Part shown: positions 53,794 through 62,050 of the stretch, in pieces
How positions within the stretch are numbered: position 1 is the first letter of the stretch
Layout: every line of letters starts with the position of its first letter
DNA from: Acidobacteriota bacterium
Lineage (GTDB): Bacteria > Acidobacteriota > Terriglobia > Bryobacterales > Bryobacteraceae
Direction of reading: 5' to 3'
Assembly (NCBI GenBank): GCA_016213775.1
Contig: JACQZR010000120.1
Location: 24,443-88,442 of the forward strand
Length of the DNA stretch: 64,000 bases
The notes under the pieces: model-generated
What the model was told of the DNA's origin: nothing
Databases searched by the model: none
What the model saw: the letters and a program-made list of their open reading frames with translations, nothing else
Position numbers and translations under genes: made by a program

Positions 53794-55193
53794 CGCACAG
53801 CCTCGAACCGCGTCCACGGATTCGAGCGCAGGTCCCCGAGAATTGGCTTCTGCCAGGCGAACTCGGGATGCTTGCGAAGGTGCTCGTCCGCGCGGAAGTG
53901 CAAGCCGCAGGGATGCCCCATCGACGCATACATCGTCAACCGGCCGGCCAGCGCCGCAGTAGTCACCTTGGCCTGCACCGCTCCGGCCGCGCCATACTCG
54001 GGCTGCCACGGCTTCATCCCACGTGGGGACAATTCCACGTGACCGCAGAGAGTTCGCTCATTGGGCTCGGTCTTGCCGGTGAGACTATCGACATGGTCGG
54101 AAAGGAACCGCTGGCCCATTGCCGCGTCGATCCTGCCGCGGTTGACTTTCATCAACTCTTCCCAGCGAACTCGCCGTGCATTCGGGCTCAGCGATTTGTT
54201 GGCCATATCGAACGTTGTCTCTTCTTTCGCAAGCTTCTCGTTCACGGGAAAATTCGCGCCGCAGAAGTATCCGTCCATGGTGCGCTGCAGAGTGACGTTC
54301 TTCAGCCCCAGTTCCAGGCTGCCGATCTCGCCGGTCTTGTTGTCGGTCACCAGCCAGCAGTTGGCATAGCCGCCATTGTTGCCCGTCTTCATGATGGTGG
54401 CGAAATCATCAATGGACCCGGAGTATTGCAGAGCTTTGCGCGCCCGCATGAATTCCGGGATTCCCTCTGGATTGAATCCATCAAATTGAGTGATCGTGGT
54501 TTCGGTGATCATGATACCGGCGGTGTTCATCCCGAAGTCGTCGCCACTGTGAATCAGTCCCGGATACCCATCCATGAGGAATCGTTTGCCTTGCGATGGC
54601 CGCACGTCGAAAATGATGTTCCAGTGCGCACCGTTGGTGTAGCCGGTCCAGGCGTTGTGGCCCATCACAGGGCGGCGGTCTTTGGTGTACGATCCCGTGG
54701 CAACGAACGCGCTGCAGCGGTCCGCCGCAACCGCGGTTGGCGGCGAAGTCACGCCGTTGCGCTTGTTGTACCAGTTCAGGAAATAGGGCGACCATTCGAG
54801 CCACGCGTTCAACGCGACGATGTCCCAAACATCCAGCGAGCCGCCACGAGCCTTCACCCCATCAGCAATCCCTTGGATCTCCTCCTGATATTCCTTCTCA
54901 ACCTTCGGCCAGAAAAACTCGCGACCCGCTTTGCGATAGAAATCCCAATCCTTCTCCGTGTCGTGCTTCATTTCAACGGCGATAATCCGTTGCACGTTGG
55001 CGATTTCATTCGACAGGAGATAGCCGTGCTGGAACCCGATGGTGTGTGGGTCGCCAGCAAGAACCACGTGATGCCAGCCGTGCTTGGGGGATTTTCGCAA
55101 TGCTCCCTTCAGTTCGACGGGTTTAGCATCGCGAGCGAAGGTGAGCGGCGCGGAGCCGAGTGCCAGCAAGAGCCGGCGGCGTGAGGTTGGCAT
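53790..55193 (-). CDS. C45-type Ntn hydrolase / acyltransferase-like exported protein
   Basis: This 467-residue protein has a twin-arginine-like signal (TSRRRLLLALGSAPLTFA) and an Ntn-hydrolase body like C45 family (acyl-CoA:6-APA acyltransferase-like) or phospholipase B-like proteins. The likely autocatalytic cysteine is Cys160 in AADRCSAFVATG, followed by RPVMGHNAWTGY and later GMNTAGIMITETT. Processing at Cys160 would give a 159-residue alpha chain and a 308-residue beta chain, which is inferred from the family. The substrate is unknown. It is the first gene of a two-gene unit with the VWA protein. Confidence 0.78.
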   Translation of the reverse strand: MPTSRRRLLLALGSAPLTFARDAKPVELKGALRKSPKHGWHHVVLAGDPHTIGFQHGYLLSNEIANVQRIIAVEMKHDTEKDWDFYRKAGREFFWPKVEKEYQEEIQGIADGVKARGGSLDVWDIVALNAWLEWSPYFLNWYNKRNGVTSPPTAVAADRCSAFVATGSYTKDRRPVMGHNAWTGYTNGAHWNIIFDVRPSQGKRFLMDGYPGLIHSGDDFGMNTAGIMITETTITQFDGFNPEGIPEFMRARKALQYSGSIDDFATIMKTGNNGGYANCWLVTDNKTGEIGSLELGLKNVTLQRTMDGYFCGANFPVNEKLAKEETTFDMANKSLSPNARRVRWEELMKVNRGRIDAAMGQRFLSDHVDSLTGKTEPNERTLCGHVELSPRGMKPWQPEYGAAGAVQAKVTTAALAGRLTMYASMGHPCGLHFRADEHLRKHPEFAWQKPILGDLRSNPWTRFEAVR

Positions 55194-55241
55194 TCCTCAA
55201 TTATAAATGCGGAATGCGAATGGTCCTGCCGCGGTTAGGCG

Positions 55242-57008
55242 TCACTGCCAGCGAACGTCAATGTTGTTGACGGTGCCGTCACCGATTTCCACTTCCTGTG
55301 CCTGCTTGTTGAGCCCCTCTTTGACGAACTCCAATTTGTGTTTTCCAGTGGGCAGCGTGAGCATTGCCGGAGTCTTCTCGGGGCGCTCCTGCCCATCAAC
55401 GATGATGGTGACTCCGGCGGGCGTCGAACGGACCATCAACGTACCAGTGGCCCGTTCCAACATAATCACCGCCTCGCGATCCTGGGGGATGCTCAGGATG
55501 CGGGATTGCGTGCGATGGCCTTCGAGCATAGCCGCCAGCGTGTGGCGACCGTTGTCCAACGGCATTTCGCAGGGCGTCGTGCACATCTGGCTCGGCTGCC
55601 CGTCAAACATCACTTTAGCGCCCGGCGGGTTGGTGACCACACGCATCGCGACTCCCTTCCCTGGTGAAGGCGTCGTGATGCCTGACCCGGCCGCAGGCGT
55701 TTGCGTGGTGGGGGATTGCTGCTCCGCTGGCTCGCTCGATGGCGTCTCTGGCTTGGGCACGGGCGGGCCCATAGCCGACGGTTTCTTCTCATCGATGCTT
55801 GCCGCCGCCACCGGTTCCGCGGTTGCGGGAGGCTTCGCTGACCCATCGTTGTTGAGCAGAAGCTGCTTTGCGCCCAGGCCGACAAGCAGGAAGACCGCGA
55901 CACCAGCGGCGATCGCGCCCCAGGGCGTTTTCTTCTTGGGAGCGATTGACTTGTACTCCACACGCACGGTGGCTGTGGGTTCAATGCGCTGCGTGAGAAG
56001 GTGAGCAGGTACAGGTTTCGCCACGGCCGGAGACGTTTGTTGAGCTACCGGTGCGGGTGGCGACGGCGCAGCTTTCATTGGCTCAGGCTTCGCCGGCACA
56101 GACTTTGGAGGAACCGGAGTCGCCTCCTGGGGTTCCGCAACGGTCTCCAGGCTTTCCACCCCGCCCAGCCGCATCGGCTGCCAGTCCTTCCGGCCCGCGC
56201 AGGCGTTCTTCAACGCAGTGGCGAATGCCGTGCAGTTGCGGTACCGCACGGACGGATCCTTTGCCAGCGCGGTCTTCAACACAACGTCCACGGTATTTCC
56301 AAGTGTCGGGTTGAGGCGCGGCACAGGCGCCGGGTCCTCATTCACGATCTTGAACATCAGCGACGGCAGGGAATGCCCGGCAAAAGGCCGTTCGCCGGTG
56401 AGAAGCTGATAGGCAATCACCGCGAGGGAAAACTGATCGGACTTGCCGGTAGTCGGCTTGTCGGAAATCTGCTCCGGCGACATGTAGCCCGGCGTGCCGA
56501 GAATCAACCCCGCGCTGGTGGCCTGTTGCGATGTGAACATTGCCACGCCGAAGTCCGTGATCTTGACTTCCTCGCGGCTGGTGAGCATGATGTTCCCGGG
56601 CTTGATGTCGCGATGCACAATGCCTTTGGAATGCGCGAAATCCAGTGCTTCCGCGGTGCCCTCGATCACTTTAATCATCAGGTCACGGTTCAGCGGCTCC
56701 GGAACCATCATCAGTTTTTCCAGCGCCGGGCCGTCCACGTATTCCATGAACACGTAGCAGATATCGTTCTCTTCATAGATGTCGTAGATGGTAACGATGC
56801 CGGGATGGTTCAGCATGCCGGCTGCGCGCGCCTCGCGAAACAACCGATCGCGCAGAAATTTCTTTTCCTGCTCGCTGGCAGTGTCGGTGAGGCGAATCGT
56901 TTTGATCGCCACTGTACGGCCGATAGTGGGGTCTTCGGCCCGGTACACCACACCCATCGCGCCGCGACCCAGTTCCCCAGTGATCCGGTATCGCCCAACC
57001 TGCTGCAT
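55242..57008 (-). CDS. Membrane-anchored Ser/Thr protein kinase with PEGA repeats
   Basis: This 588-residue Hanks-type kinase has glycine loop GELGRGAMG (11-19), Lys36 in VAIKTIRL, catalytic loop HRDIKPGNIM (about 130-139), DFGVAM, and APE-like GYMSPEQ. After the kinase domain (to about 270) comes a Pro/Ala/Lys-rich linker, one transmembrane helix (about 363-385) and two PEGA-type beta modules in the periplasm (VVTNPPGAKVMFDG and VRSTPAGVTIIVDG). PEGA domains are thought to bind surface glycans or proteins and could serve as the sensor. It is divergent from ftsY, with an 11-bp inverted repeat in the 71-bp gap. Confidence 0.94.
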   Translation of the reverse strand: MQQVGRYRITGELGRGAMGVVYRAEDPTIGRTVAIKTIRLTDTASEQEKKFLRDRLFREARAAGMLNHPGIVTIYDIYEENDICYVFMEYVDGPALEKLMMVPEPLNRDLMIKVIEGTAEALDFAHSKGIVHRDIKPGNIMLTSREEVKITDFGVAMFTSQQATSAGLILGTPGYMSPEQISDKPTTGKSDQFSLAVIAYQLLTGERPFAGHSLPSLMFKIVNEDPAPVPRLNPTLGNTVDVVLKTALAKDPSVRYRNCTAFATALKNACAGRKDWQPMRLGGVESLETVAEPQEATPVPPKSVPAKPEPMKAAPSPPAPVAQQTSPAVAKPVPAHLLTQRIEPTATVRVEYKSIAPKKKTPWGAIAAGVAVFLLVGLGAKQLLLNNDGSAKPPATAEPVAAASIDEKKPSAMGPPVPKPETPSSEPAEQQSPTTQTPAAGSGITTPSPGKGVAMRVVTNPPGAKVMFDGQPSQMCTTPCEMPLDNGRHTLAAMLEGHRTQSRILSIPQDREAVIMLERATGTLMVRSTPAGVTIIVDGQERPEKTPAMLTLPTGKHKLEFVKEGLNKQAQEVEIGDGTVNNIDVRWQ

Positions 57009-57029
57009 ATTTCTGGTAGCTGCGATTCC

Positions 57030-57064
57030 ATTGTAGCAGTACCGCCCGGAGACACTGCTACAAT
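57030..57064. promoter_or_regulatory. 11-bp perfect inverted repeat between the kinase and ftsY
   Basis: ATTGTAGCAGT (57030-57040) and ACTGCTACAAT (57054-57064) are perfect inverted repeats with a 13-nt spacer. Each arm ends in TACAAT read outward, a good -10 hexamer on each strand: 57059-57064 for ftsY, 15 nt before its ATG, and 57035-57030 for the kinase, 21 nt before its ATG. The -35 regions are poor. The symmetry suggests either paired divergent promoters or an operator for a dimeric regulator covering both. Confidence 0.5.
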
Positions 57065-57079
57065 CAAAAATTACCCGCC

Positions 57080-58048
57080 ATGTTTCGATCTTTGTTTGGC
57101 TCCACGTCTGCTTCCGAATCGGACGAAAAAGAACTCAGCCTCTTAGACCGCCTCAAAAAGGGAATCGAGAAGACGCGTACTGGCTTCGTTTCCCTGATGG
57201 ACGATGCCATTCATGGAAAGAAAGAAATCGACGCTGAGCTGCTGGACGAACTCGAGTACTCGCTGATTTCCGCCGACATCGGGGTGCGTACCGCTAACGA
57301 GATTCTCGAAGTGATTCGCGAACGCGTCGATCGCAAGCTTGTGAATGATTCGTCCGAACTGCGAGGGCTCATCCGGCAGCATCTGCTGGAAGTGCTGGAG
57401 GGTGTGGACCGGCCAACGCCAGTGGTGGAGCAACCGCCGGCCGTGGTGATGGTGGTGGGCGTCAACGGAGCCGGCAAGACCACAACCATCGGCAAGCTGG
57501 CCAACCTTTATAAGAGCGAGAAGCGCAGTGTGCTGTTGTGCGCCGCCGACACGTTCCGCGCCGCCGCCATCGACCAACTGGAAGTGTGGGGGCAACGCGC
57601 CGGTGTGGAAGTGGTGCGGCAGAGTCAGGGCTCCGATCCTAGCGCCGTGATGTTCGACGCACTCCAGGCAGCCAAGGCACGAAAGGTGGACTACGTCATC
57701 ATCGACACCGCGGGACGCCTGCATAACAAGGCCAACCTGATGGCTGAGTTGGAGAAGATGTCGCGCACGGCAAAGCGCGTAATCCCGGATTCTCCCCACG
57801 AAGTCCTTCTCGTCCTGGATGCCACCACCGGTCAAAACGGACTGGAACAGGCACGGCACTTCACCAACACCAGCGGCGTTACCGGCATCGTCCTCACCAA
57901 ACTGGATGGCACCGCGAAGGGCGGTGTGGTGGTGGCCATTGTTCGCGAATTGGGCCTGCCCATCCGCTACATCGGAGTCGGCGAAAAACTGGAAGACCTG
58001 CTGCCCTTTGAACCCGAGAAATTCGTGTCGTCCCTATTTGAGGCCTAG
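57080..58048 (+). CDS. ftsY: Signal recognition particle receptor FtsY
   Basis: This 322-residue SRP GTPase is the receptor that docks SRP-ribosome complexes at the inner membrane. It has an N-terminal helical bundle (about 20-105) and the NG domain with P-loop [16 protein letters not shown] (about 126-141), [22 protein letters not shown], and [10 protein letters not shown]. The acidic A domain of long FtsY proteins is reduced to a short N-terminal tail, as in many non-enterics. It begins a tight run ftsY-ribD-ribE, with only 3 and 2 nt between genes. Confidence 0.96.
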   Translation: MFRSLFGSTSASESDEKELSLLDRLKKGIEKTRTGFVSLMDDAIHGKKEIDAELLDELEYSLISADIGVRTANEILEVIRERVDRKLVNDSSELRGLIRQHLLEVLEGVDRPTPVVEQPPAVVMVVGVNGAGKTTTIGKLANLYKSEKRSVLLCAADTFRAAAIDQLEVWGQRAGVEVVRQSQGSDPSAVMFDALQAAKARKVDYVIIDTAGRLHNKANLMAELEKMSRTAKRVIPDSPHEVLLVLDATTGQNGLEQARHFTNTSGVTGIVLTKLDGTAKGGVVVAIVRELGLPIRYIGVGEKLEDLLPFEPEKFVSSLFEA

Positions 58049-58051
58049 TCC

Positions 58052-59155
58052 ATGGACCACCTGACGGAAGCACTCGAACTCGCCGCGAAAGGCATGGCCC
58101 TGGCAAGCCCCAACCCGATGGTTGGTTGTGTGCTCGTCAACGACGGCGAAGTTGTTGGCCGTGGATTCCACGTCTATGCGAACCGAAGGCACGCCGAGAT
58201 CGTCGCGCTGGAGCAGGCTGGGGATCGGGCTCGCGGCGCAACAGCTTACGTCTCGCTGGAGCCGTGTTCGCATCAGGGCCGCACGGGCCCCTGCGCCAAC
58301 GCGCTGATTGCCGCGGGCATCGCCAAGGTTGTCGCGGCAATGGAGGATCCAAACCCGGCAGTTCAAGGCGATGGCTTTCGCAAGCTGCGCGCGGCCGGTG
58401 TCGCGACACACGTGGATTCCACGCATGAGGCGGCGGCTCGCAAACTGAACGAGGCCTGGATTTGTCACGTCCGCACGGGACGTCCGCTCGTCACGCTGAA
58501 GGCCGCGCTCACACTGGATGGGAAGATCGCCGCTCCCGTGGATAACGATGGCTGGATCACCAGCGAACGTGCACGTCTGCATGTGCAGACGCTGCGGCAC
58601 GCGAGCGACGCCATTATGACCGGCATCGGCACGGTGCTCGCCGATGATTGTCTGCTAACCGACCGTTCTGGTCTAACCCGAGGACGGCCACTGCTCCGCA
58701 TCGTGCTCGATTCCCAACTGCGGCTGCCGGTGCAGTCGAAAATGGTGGTGTCGTGCAAGGATGACGTGCTGGTGGTAACAACATCGGCCGCCAGCACCGA
58801 TCGCAAGAACGCCCTCGAAGCAGCCGGCGTGCGCGTGCTGGTTCTTGATGGCCGGGACGGCAGGACCGATTTGCCGGCGCTTGTGGAATGGCTCGGCGGG
58901 GAACAGTACCTTTCCTTGATGATCGAAGCAGGCAGTCTGGTGAACTGGGCCGCGCTCGAATCCGGCATTGTGGATCGCGCTTTTCTCTATTACGCTCCTA
59001 AAATTCTCGGTGGGTTGCAGTCGCTGCCAGTGGCAGGTGGCGCGGGGCGATCCCGGCGTCGCGACGCCATCCTTTTTCAGAACGTAACGCTGCACCCCAT
59101 CCCGCCCGATGAATTCGCGGTGGAAGCCTACGTCCCCAAGCCGGCATCGAAATAG
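58052..59155 (+). CDS. ribD: Bifunctional pyrimidine deaminase/reductase RibD
   Basis: This 367-residue enzyme carries two steps of riboflavin synthesis: deamination of the diamino-hydroxy-ribosylaminopyrimidine phosphate and reduction of the ribosyl group. The deaminase domain (1-145) shows the zinc site HAE (47-49) and PCSHQGRTGPC (71-81). The reductase domain (150-365) includes LKAALTLDGKIA, DNDGWITSERARLHVQ in part, and the NADPH region. It is coupled to ribE. No FMN riboswitch can fit upstream because ftsY ends 3 nt before the start. Confidence 0.95.
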   Translation: MDHLTEALELAAKGMALASPNPMVGCVLVNDGEVVGRGFHVYANRRHAEIVALEQAGDRARGATAYVSLEPCSHQGRTGPCANALIAAGIAKVVAAMEDPNPAVQGDGFRKLRAAGVATHVDSTHEAAARKLNEAWICHVRTGRPLVTLKAALTLDGKIAAPVDNDGWITSERARLHVQTLRHASDAIMTGIGTVLADDCLLTDRSGLTRGRPLLRIVLDSQLRLPVQSKMVVSCKDDVLVVTTSAASTDRKNALEAAGVRVLVLDGRDGRTDLPALVEWLGGEQYLSLMIEAGSLVNWAALESGIVDRAFLYYAPKILGGLQSLPVAGGAGRSRRRDAILFQNVTLHPIPPDEFAVEAYVPKPASK

Positions 59156-59157
59156 AT

Positions 59158-59802
59158 ATGTTCACCGGAATCGTCGAAGAGTTGGGTGGTGTCGAAAGCA
59201 TCGAGCCGCGTGCAGCCGGGGAACGGTTGCGAATCCGCTGCGGAATTGTTCTCGGCGATGCCACGGAAGGCTGCAGCATTGCGGTGAATGGCGTGTGCCT
59301 CACAGCCCTCGACATCCGACACGACTCCTTCGCAGCCGATCTCGCACCGGAAACCTTGCGTCGCAGTAATCTCGGCGAGTTGCGTCCGGGCTCGCCTGTC
59401 AACCTGGAACGTCCACTCGCCGCTGGAGGGCGCCTGAGCGGACACATCGTGCAAGGTCACGTCGACGCTACCGGGGAGTTCCTCTCGCTCGATTCCCTTG
59501 GCGCGGACAACTGGTGGTTGAAGATCCGCGTGCCTGCCGAAGTGGAGCAGTATTTGGTGTGGAAAGGCTCGATTGCGATTGACGGCATCAGCCTTACAGT
59601 CGCCTCGCTCGAAGGCGACACGCTCGGGGTCACCATCGTGCCGCACACGTTCCGCAATACGACGCTCGGCGTCCGCAAGCCGGGTGATCGCGTCAATCTG
59701 GAATGCGATGTATTGGCCAAGTACGCGGCGAAGTTGCTGGAGCGTATCGAACGTCCCAAGCCCGGGCTCACGATGGACAAGCTCAAAGACATGGGATACT
59801 AG
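59158..59802 (+). CDS. ribE: Riboflavin synthase alpha chain
   Basis: This 214-residue protein with two lumazine-binding repeats converts two 6,7-dimethyl-8-ribityllumazine molecules to riboflavin and a pyrimidine. The N-terminal MFTGIVEELGGV is the conserved active-site start. Repeat 1 has GCSIAVNGVCLT and GGRLSGHIVQGHVDATG; repeat 2 has KGSIAIDGISLTV and PHTFRNTTLG. Length is typical. It starts 2 nt after ribD. The other riboflavin genes (ribBA, ribH) are not in the window. Confidence 0.95.
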   Translation: MFTGIVEELGGVESIEPRAAGERLRIRCGIVLGDATEGCSIAVNGVCLTALDIRHDSFAADLAPETLRRSNLGELRPGSPVNLERPLAAGGRLSGHIVQGHVDATGEFLSLDSLGADNWWLKIRVPAEVEQYLVWKGSIAIDGISLTVASLEGDTLGVTIVPHTFRNTTLGVRKPGDRVNLECDVLAKYAAKLLERIERPKPGLTMDKLKDMGY

Positions 59803-59829
59803 ACTGATTCCCTTCCGGGGAAGGTTCGT

Positions 59830-61014
59830 GTGATGCTGCCTGTTCTCCTCGTCCTCTGGCAAACCGCTTCCGCCGCTACTACTACGGTTGCGCCCACGTT
59901 CTATCGCGACGTGCTTCCTGTGCTCGCGAACCACTGCCAGACGTGTCATCGCCCGGGTGAGGCGGCCCCGATGCCGCTGCTCACCTATCAGCAAACGCGC
60001 CCTTGGGCAAAGGCCATTCGCGAAGCGGTTGCCTCTCGCCGGATGCCACCCTGGCACGCCGATTCGAGCGTCCGCCATTACACCAACGATCTATCGTTAT
60101 CAGATGCGGAACGCGGCAAGATCATCGCCTGGGTAGATGCCGGCGCCCGCGCCGGCAAACCATCGCAAGTGCCGGCGGCGAAGAGATTCACTGATGGTTG
60201 GCGCATCGAGAAACCCGACGTGGTGATCCCGATGCCAGAGCCGTTCACTGTGCCCGCCACAGGCGTAGTGGATTACCAGTTCATCCGCGTGGCCACAGGA
60301 TTCACTGAGGATAAATGGGTGGAGATGGCCGAGGTGCGCCCCTCCGCGCGCGAGGTGGTCCATCACGCGATAGTGGTGATGAGCGGGCCGGATGCCTATG
60401 GTGAGTTCGTCGCCGGCTACGCCCCCGGTTCGGCACCCCAGATCTGGAAGCCGGGAGTGGCGCGACTGATTCCCGCGGGCGCAGTGCTCACGTTCCAGAT
60501 GCATTACACGACAAATGGGAAGGCCACACCGGATCGCACACAGATCGGCTTCAAGTTCGCGAAGCAGCGTCCGCGACAGCGTGTCCAATCCGCGCGCGCC
60601 TTCAACGCGTGGTTCACTATCCCGCCCAACCATCCCAACCATCGCGTAGAGGCAAGCACGGTGGTGCCCCGGCAAATGCAGTTGACGGCCGTGCGTCCGC
60701 ACATGCACTATCGCGGCAAGTCGTTTGAGGTGAAGGCGCACTTTCCCGACGGAACCACGGAGGTGATGCTGCGCGTGCCGAAGTACGATTTCCGCTACCA
60801 GCCGTACTACTTCTTTGAATCGCCGGTAATGCTGCCTCCGGGCACACGGCTACACTGCGTAGCCTATTTTGACAACTCACCGAATAACAAGGCGAACCCC
60901 AATCCCAAGGAGAGTGTGAACTGGGGCGAGCAAAGCTGGGAGGAGATGATGATCGGCTGGTTCGAGATGCTGCTGCCGGTAGATTCGGGCATGCGCGCGC
61001 CCTCCGGCCTGTAG
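59830..61014 (+). CDS. Cytochrome c fused to a copper type II monooxygenase-like domain, copy 2
   Basis: This 394-residue paralogue of the gene at 40980 has the same order: signal peptide (1-16), heme motif CQTCH (36-40) with RPGEAAPMPLLTY and RRMPPWH. Copper-site motifs follow: VVHHAIVVM, FQMHYTTNG, VRPHMHYRGKSF and EEMMIGWFE. It also shares the terminal block LHCVAYFDNSPNNK followed by WGEQSWEEMM. The start is the GTG at 59830 or the ATG at 59833. It lies 27 bp after ribE on the same strand. Its TAG stop directly abuts the stop of the convergent Rpn-type gene. Substrate and electron flow are unknown. Confidence 0.8.
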   Translation: MMLPVLLVLWQTASAATTTVAPTFYRDVLPVLANHCQTCHRPGEAAPMPLLTYQQTRPWAKAIREAVASRRMPPWHADSSVRHYTNDLSLSDAERGKIIAWVDAGARAGKPSQVPAAKRFTDGWRIEKPDVVIPMPEPFTVPATGVVDYQFIRVATGFTEDKWVEMAEVRPSAREVVHHAIVVMSGPDAYGEFVAGYAPGSAPQIWKPGVARLIPAGAVLTFQMHYTTNGKATPDRTQIGFKFAKQRPRQRVQSARAFNAWFTIPPNHPNHRVEASTVVPRQMQLTAVRPHMHYRGKSFEVKAHFPDGTTEVMLRVPKYDFRYQPYYFFESPVMLPPGTRLHCVAYFDNSPNNKANPNPKESVNWGEQSWEEMMIGWFEMLLPVDSGMRAPSGL

Positions 61015-62005
61015 CTACGGCTTTCCGATTGCGGATTCCAGAGTCTTCGCGGTGAGCAGCTTGGTGCCCCAACGCTTCAGTTGAACCGGCCGGGCTTCCG
61101 CCAGTTTCTTTCGAGCCCAGACGGGAAGGCTTCCGAATCGCGCATGGAGTTGCTCGCGAAGCAGTTGGCGTTGTCCTTCCACGAGGCCCTTTTCCAAGCC
61201 TTCCGTGAGGCCTTCCTGACGCCCTTCCTGACGCCCTTCCTGACGCCCTTCCTGACGCCCTTCCTGACGCCCTTCCTGACGCCCTTCCTGACGTCCTTCC
61301 TGACGTCCTTCCGTCAAACCCTTGGCGCGGCCTTCCGCGAGCCCCGCGGCAATCGCATCCCGCCGCCATTCCTGAACAATCACATTATCCGATACGTCAA
61401 TCACCATACCGACATTCCTCATTTCTAATTGTAGCTTCCCGGACAGCTTGCGCAATCCCGCAAGCAGAGTGAGTTGCACCAATGCCTTGTCCCGCTGCGG
61501 TTTGGGCAGCGCCGCAATCCGCTCCACGATCGTCGTCAGTTTCTCTTCGCCGCCCCTCGCCAACATCGCCAGCACCAGATCCGCCGGAATGTTGCTCTTC
61601 AACAACTCTTCCGCATCCCACTCCCGGATATCCATCAGCTCGTATCGGAACCCCATAGACAATGTGGAGAGCGTATTCGGCATCCGCATGGGGTCATCCC
61701 CCATGTAGAGCACAAGTTGCCGTGTCGGTTTGTGATACCGCAGATCAATGAGCACATCCATGATCGCCTCACGATGCGCCATCTCGGGATCGTTTGTGCT
61801 CTGAAACTCCAGGTGAAAGATCGTGCTGTCCGCAAGGAGCATGATCAGATCGGCTCTGCGCTCCAATAACTCTCGGCAATTCAATATTCAGGAACTCCAC
61901 AACGGGACGTCCCTCGGTCAGGTCCCACAAGAACACCGGCCGGCCTTCCATGAAAACTTCCTTCAATACCGCATCGAAGCGGTTCACACTGTCGGTCTCC
62001 GCCAT
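61015..62005 (-). pseudogene. Rpn/PD-(D/E)XK transposase-like nuclease gene, frameshifted
   Basis: The N-terminal part (from ATG 62005: AETDSVNRFDAVLKE, FLWDLTEGRPVVEFLNIELP) and the main part (RELLERRADLIMLLAD, FHLEFQSTND, continuing to 61015) are in different frames. Rejoined, they match the Rpn / 'recombination-promoting nuclease' family, in which ELP, then RRADL and HLEFQ, run in one frame and carry the PD-(D/E)XK residues. One extra base (or two missing) near 61870-61880 explains it. The main frame then has eight EGRQ repeats and a C-terminal helix. A sequencing error or programmed +1 shift would also explain the data. Without repair, the main frame could only start internally without its first strand. 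Confidence 0.7.
61211..61310. repeat. 12-bp tandem repeat encoding EGRQ, eight units
   Basis: CTGACG recurs exactly every 12 bp from 61216 to 61305 (eight copies, units CCCTTCCTGACG with a CCTT/CGTC variant in the last two). Read on the minus strand it encodes EGRQ repeated within the linker before the C-terminal helix of the Rpn-type protein. The unit length keeps the frame, so copy number can vary by slippage. Confidence 0.9.
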
Positions 62006-62050
62006 AGCTTTCATTCTCACTCAACCGTGGACTGATACAATACCCCCTTT

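Noticed and set aside
58030..58060. FMN riboswitch in front of the riboflavin genes
   Set aside because: Only 3 bp separate ftsY from ribD, so no aptamer can fit.
61211..61310. Possible CRISPR-like array
   Set aside because: The repeats are contiguous 12-bp units without spacers and are in frame inside a coding sequence.
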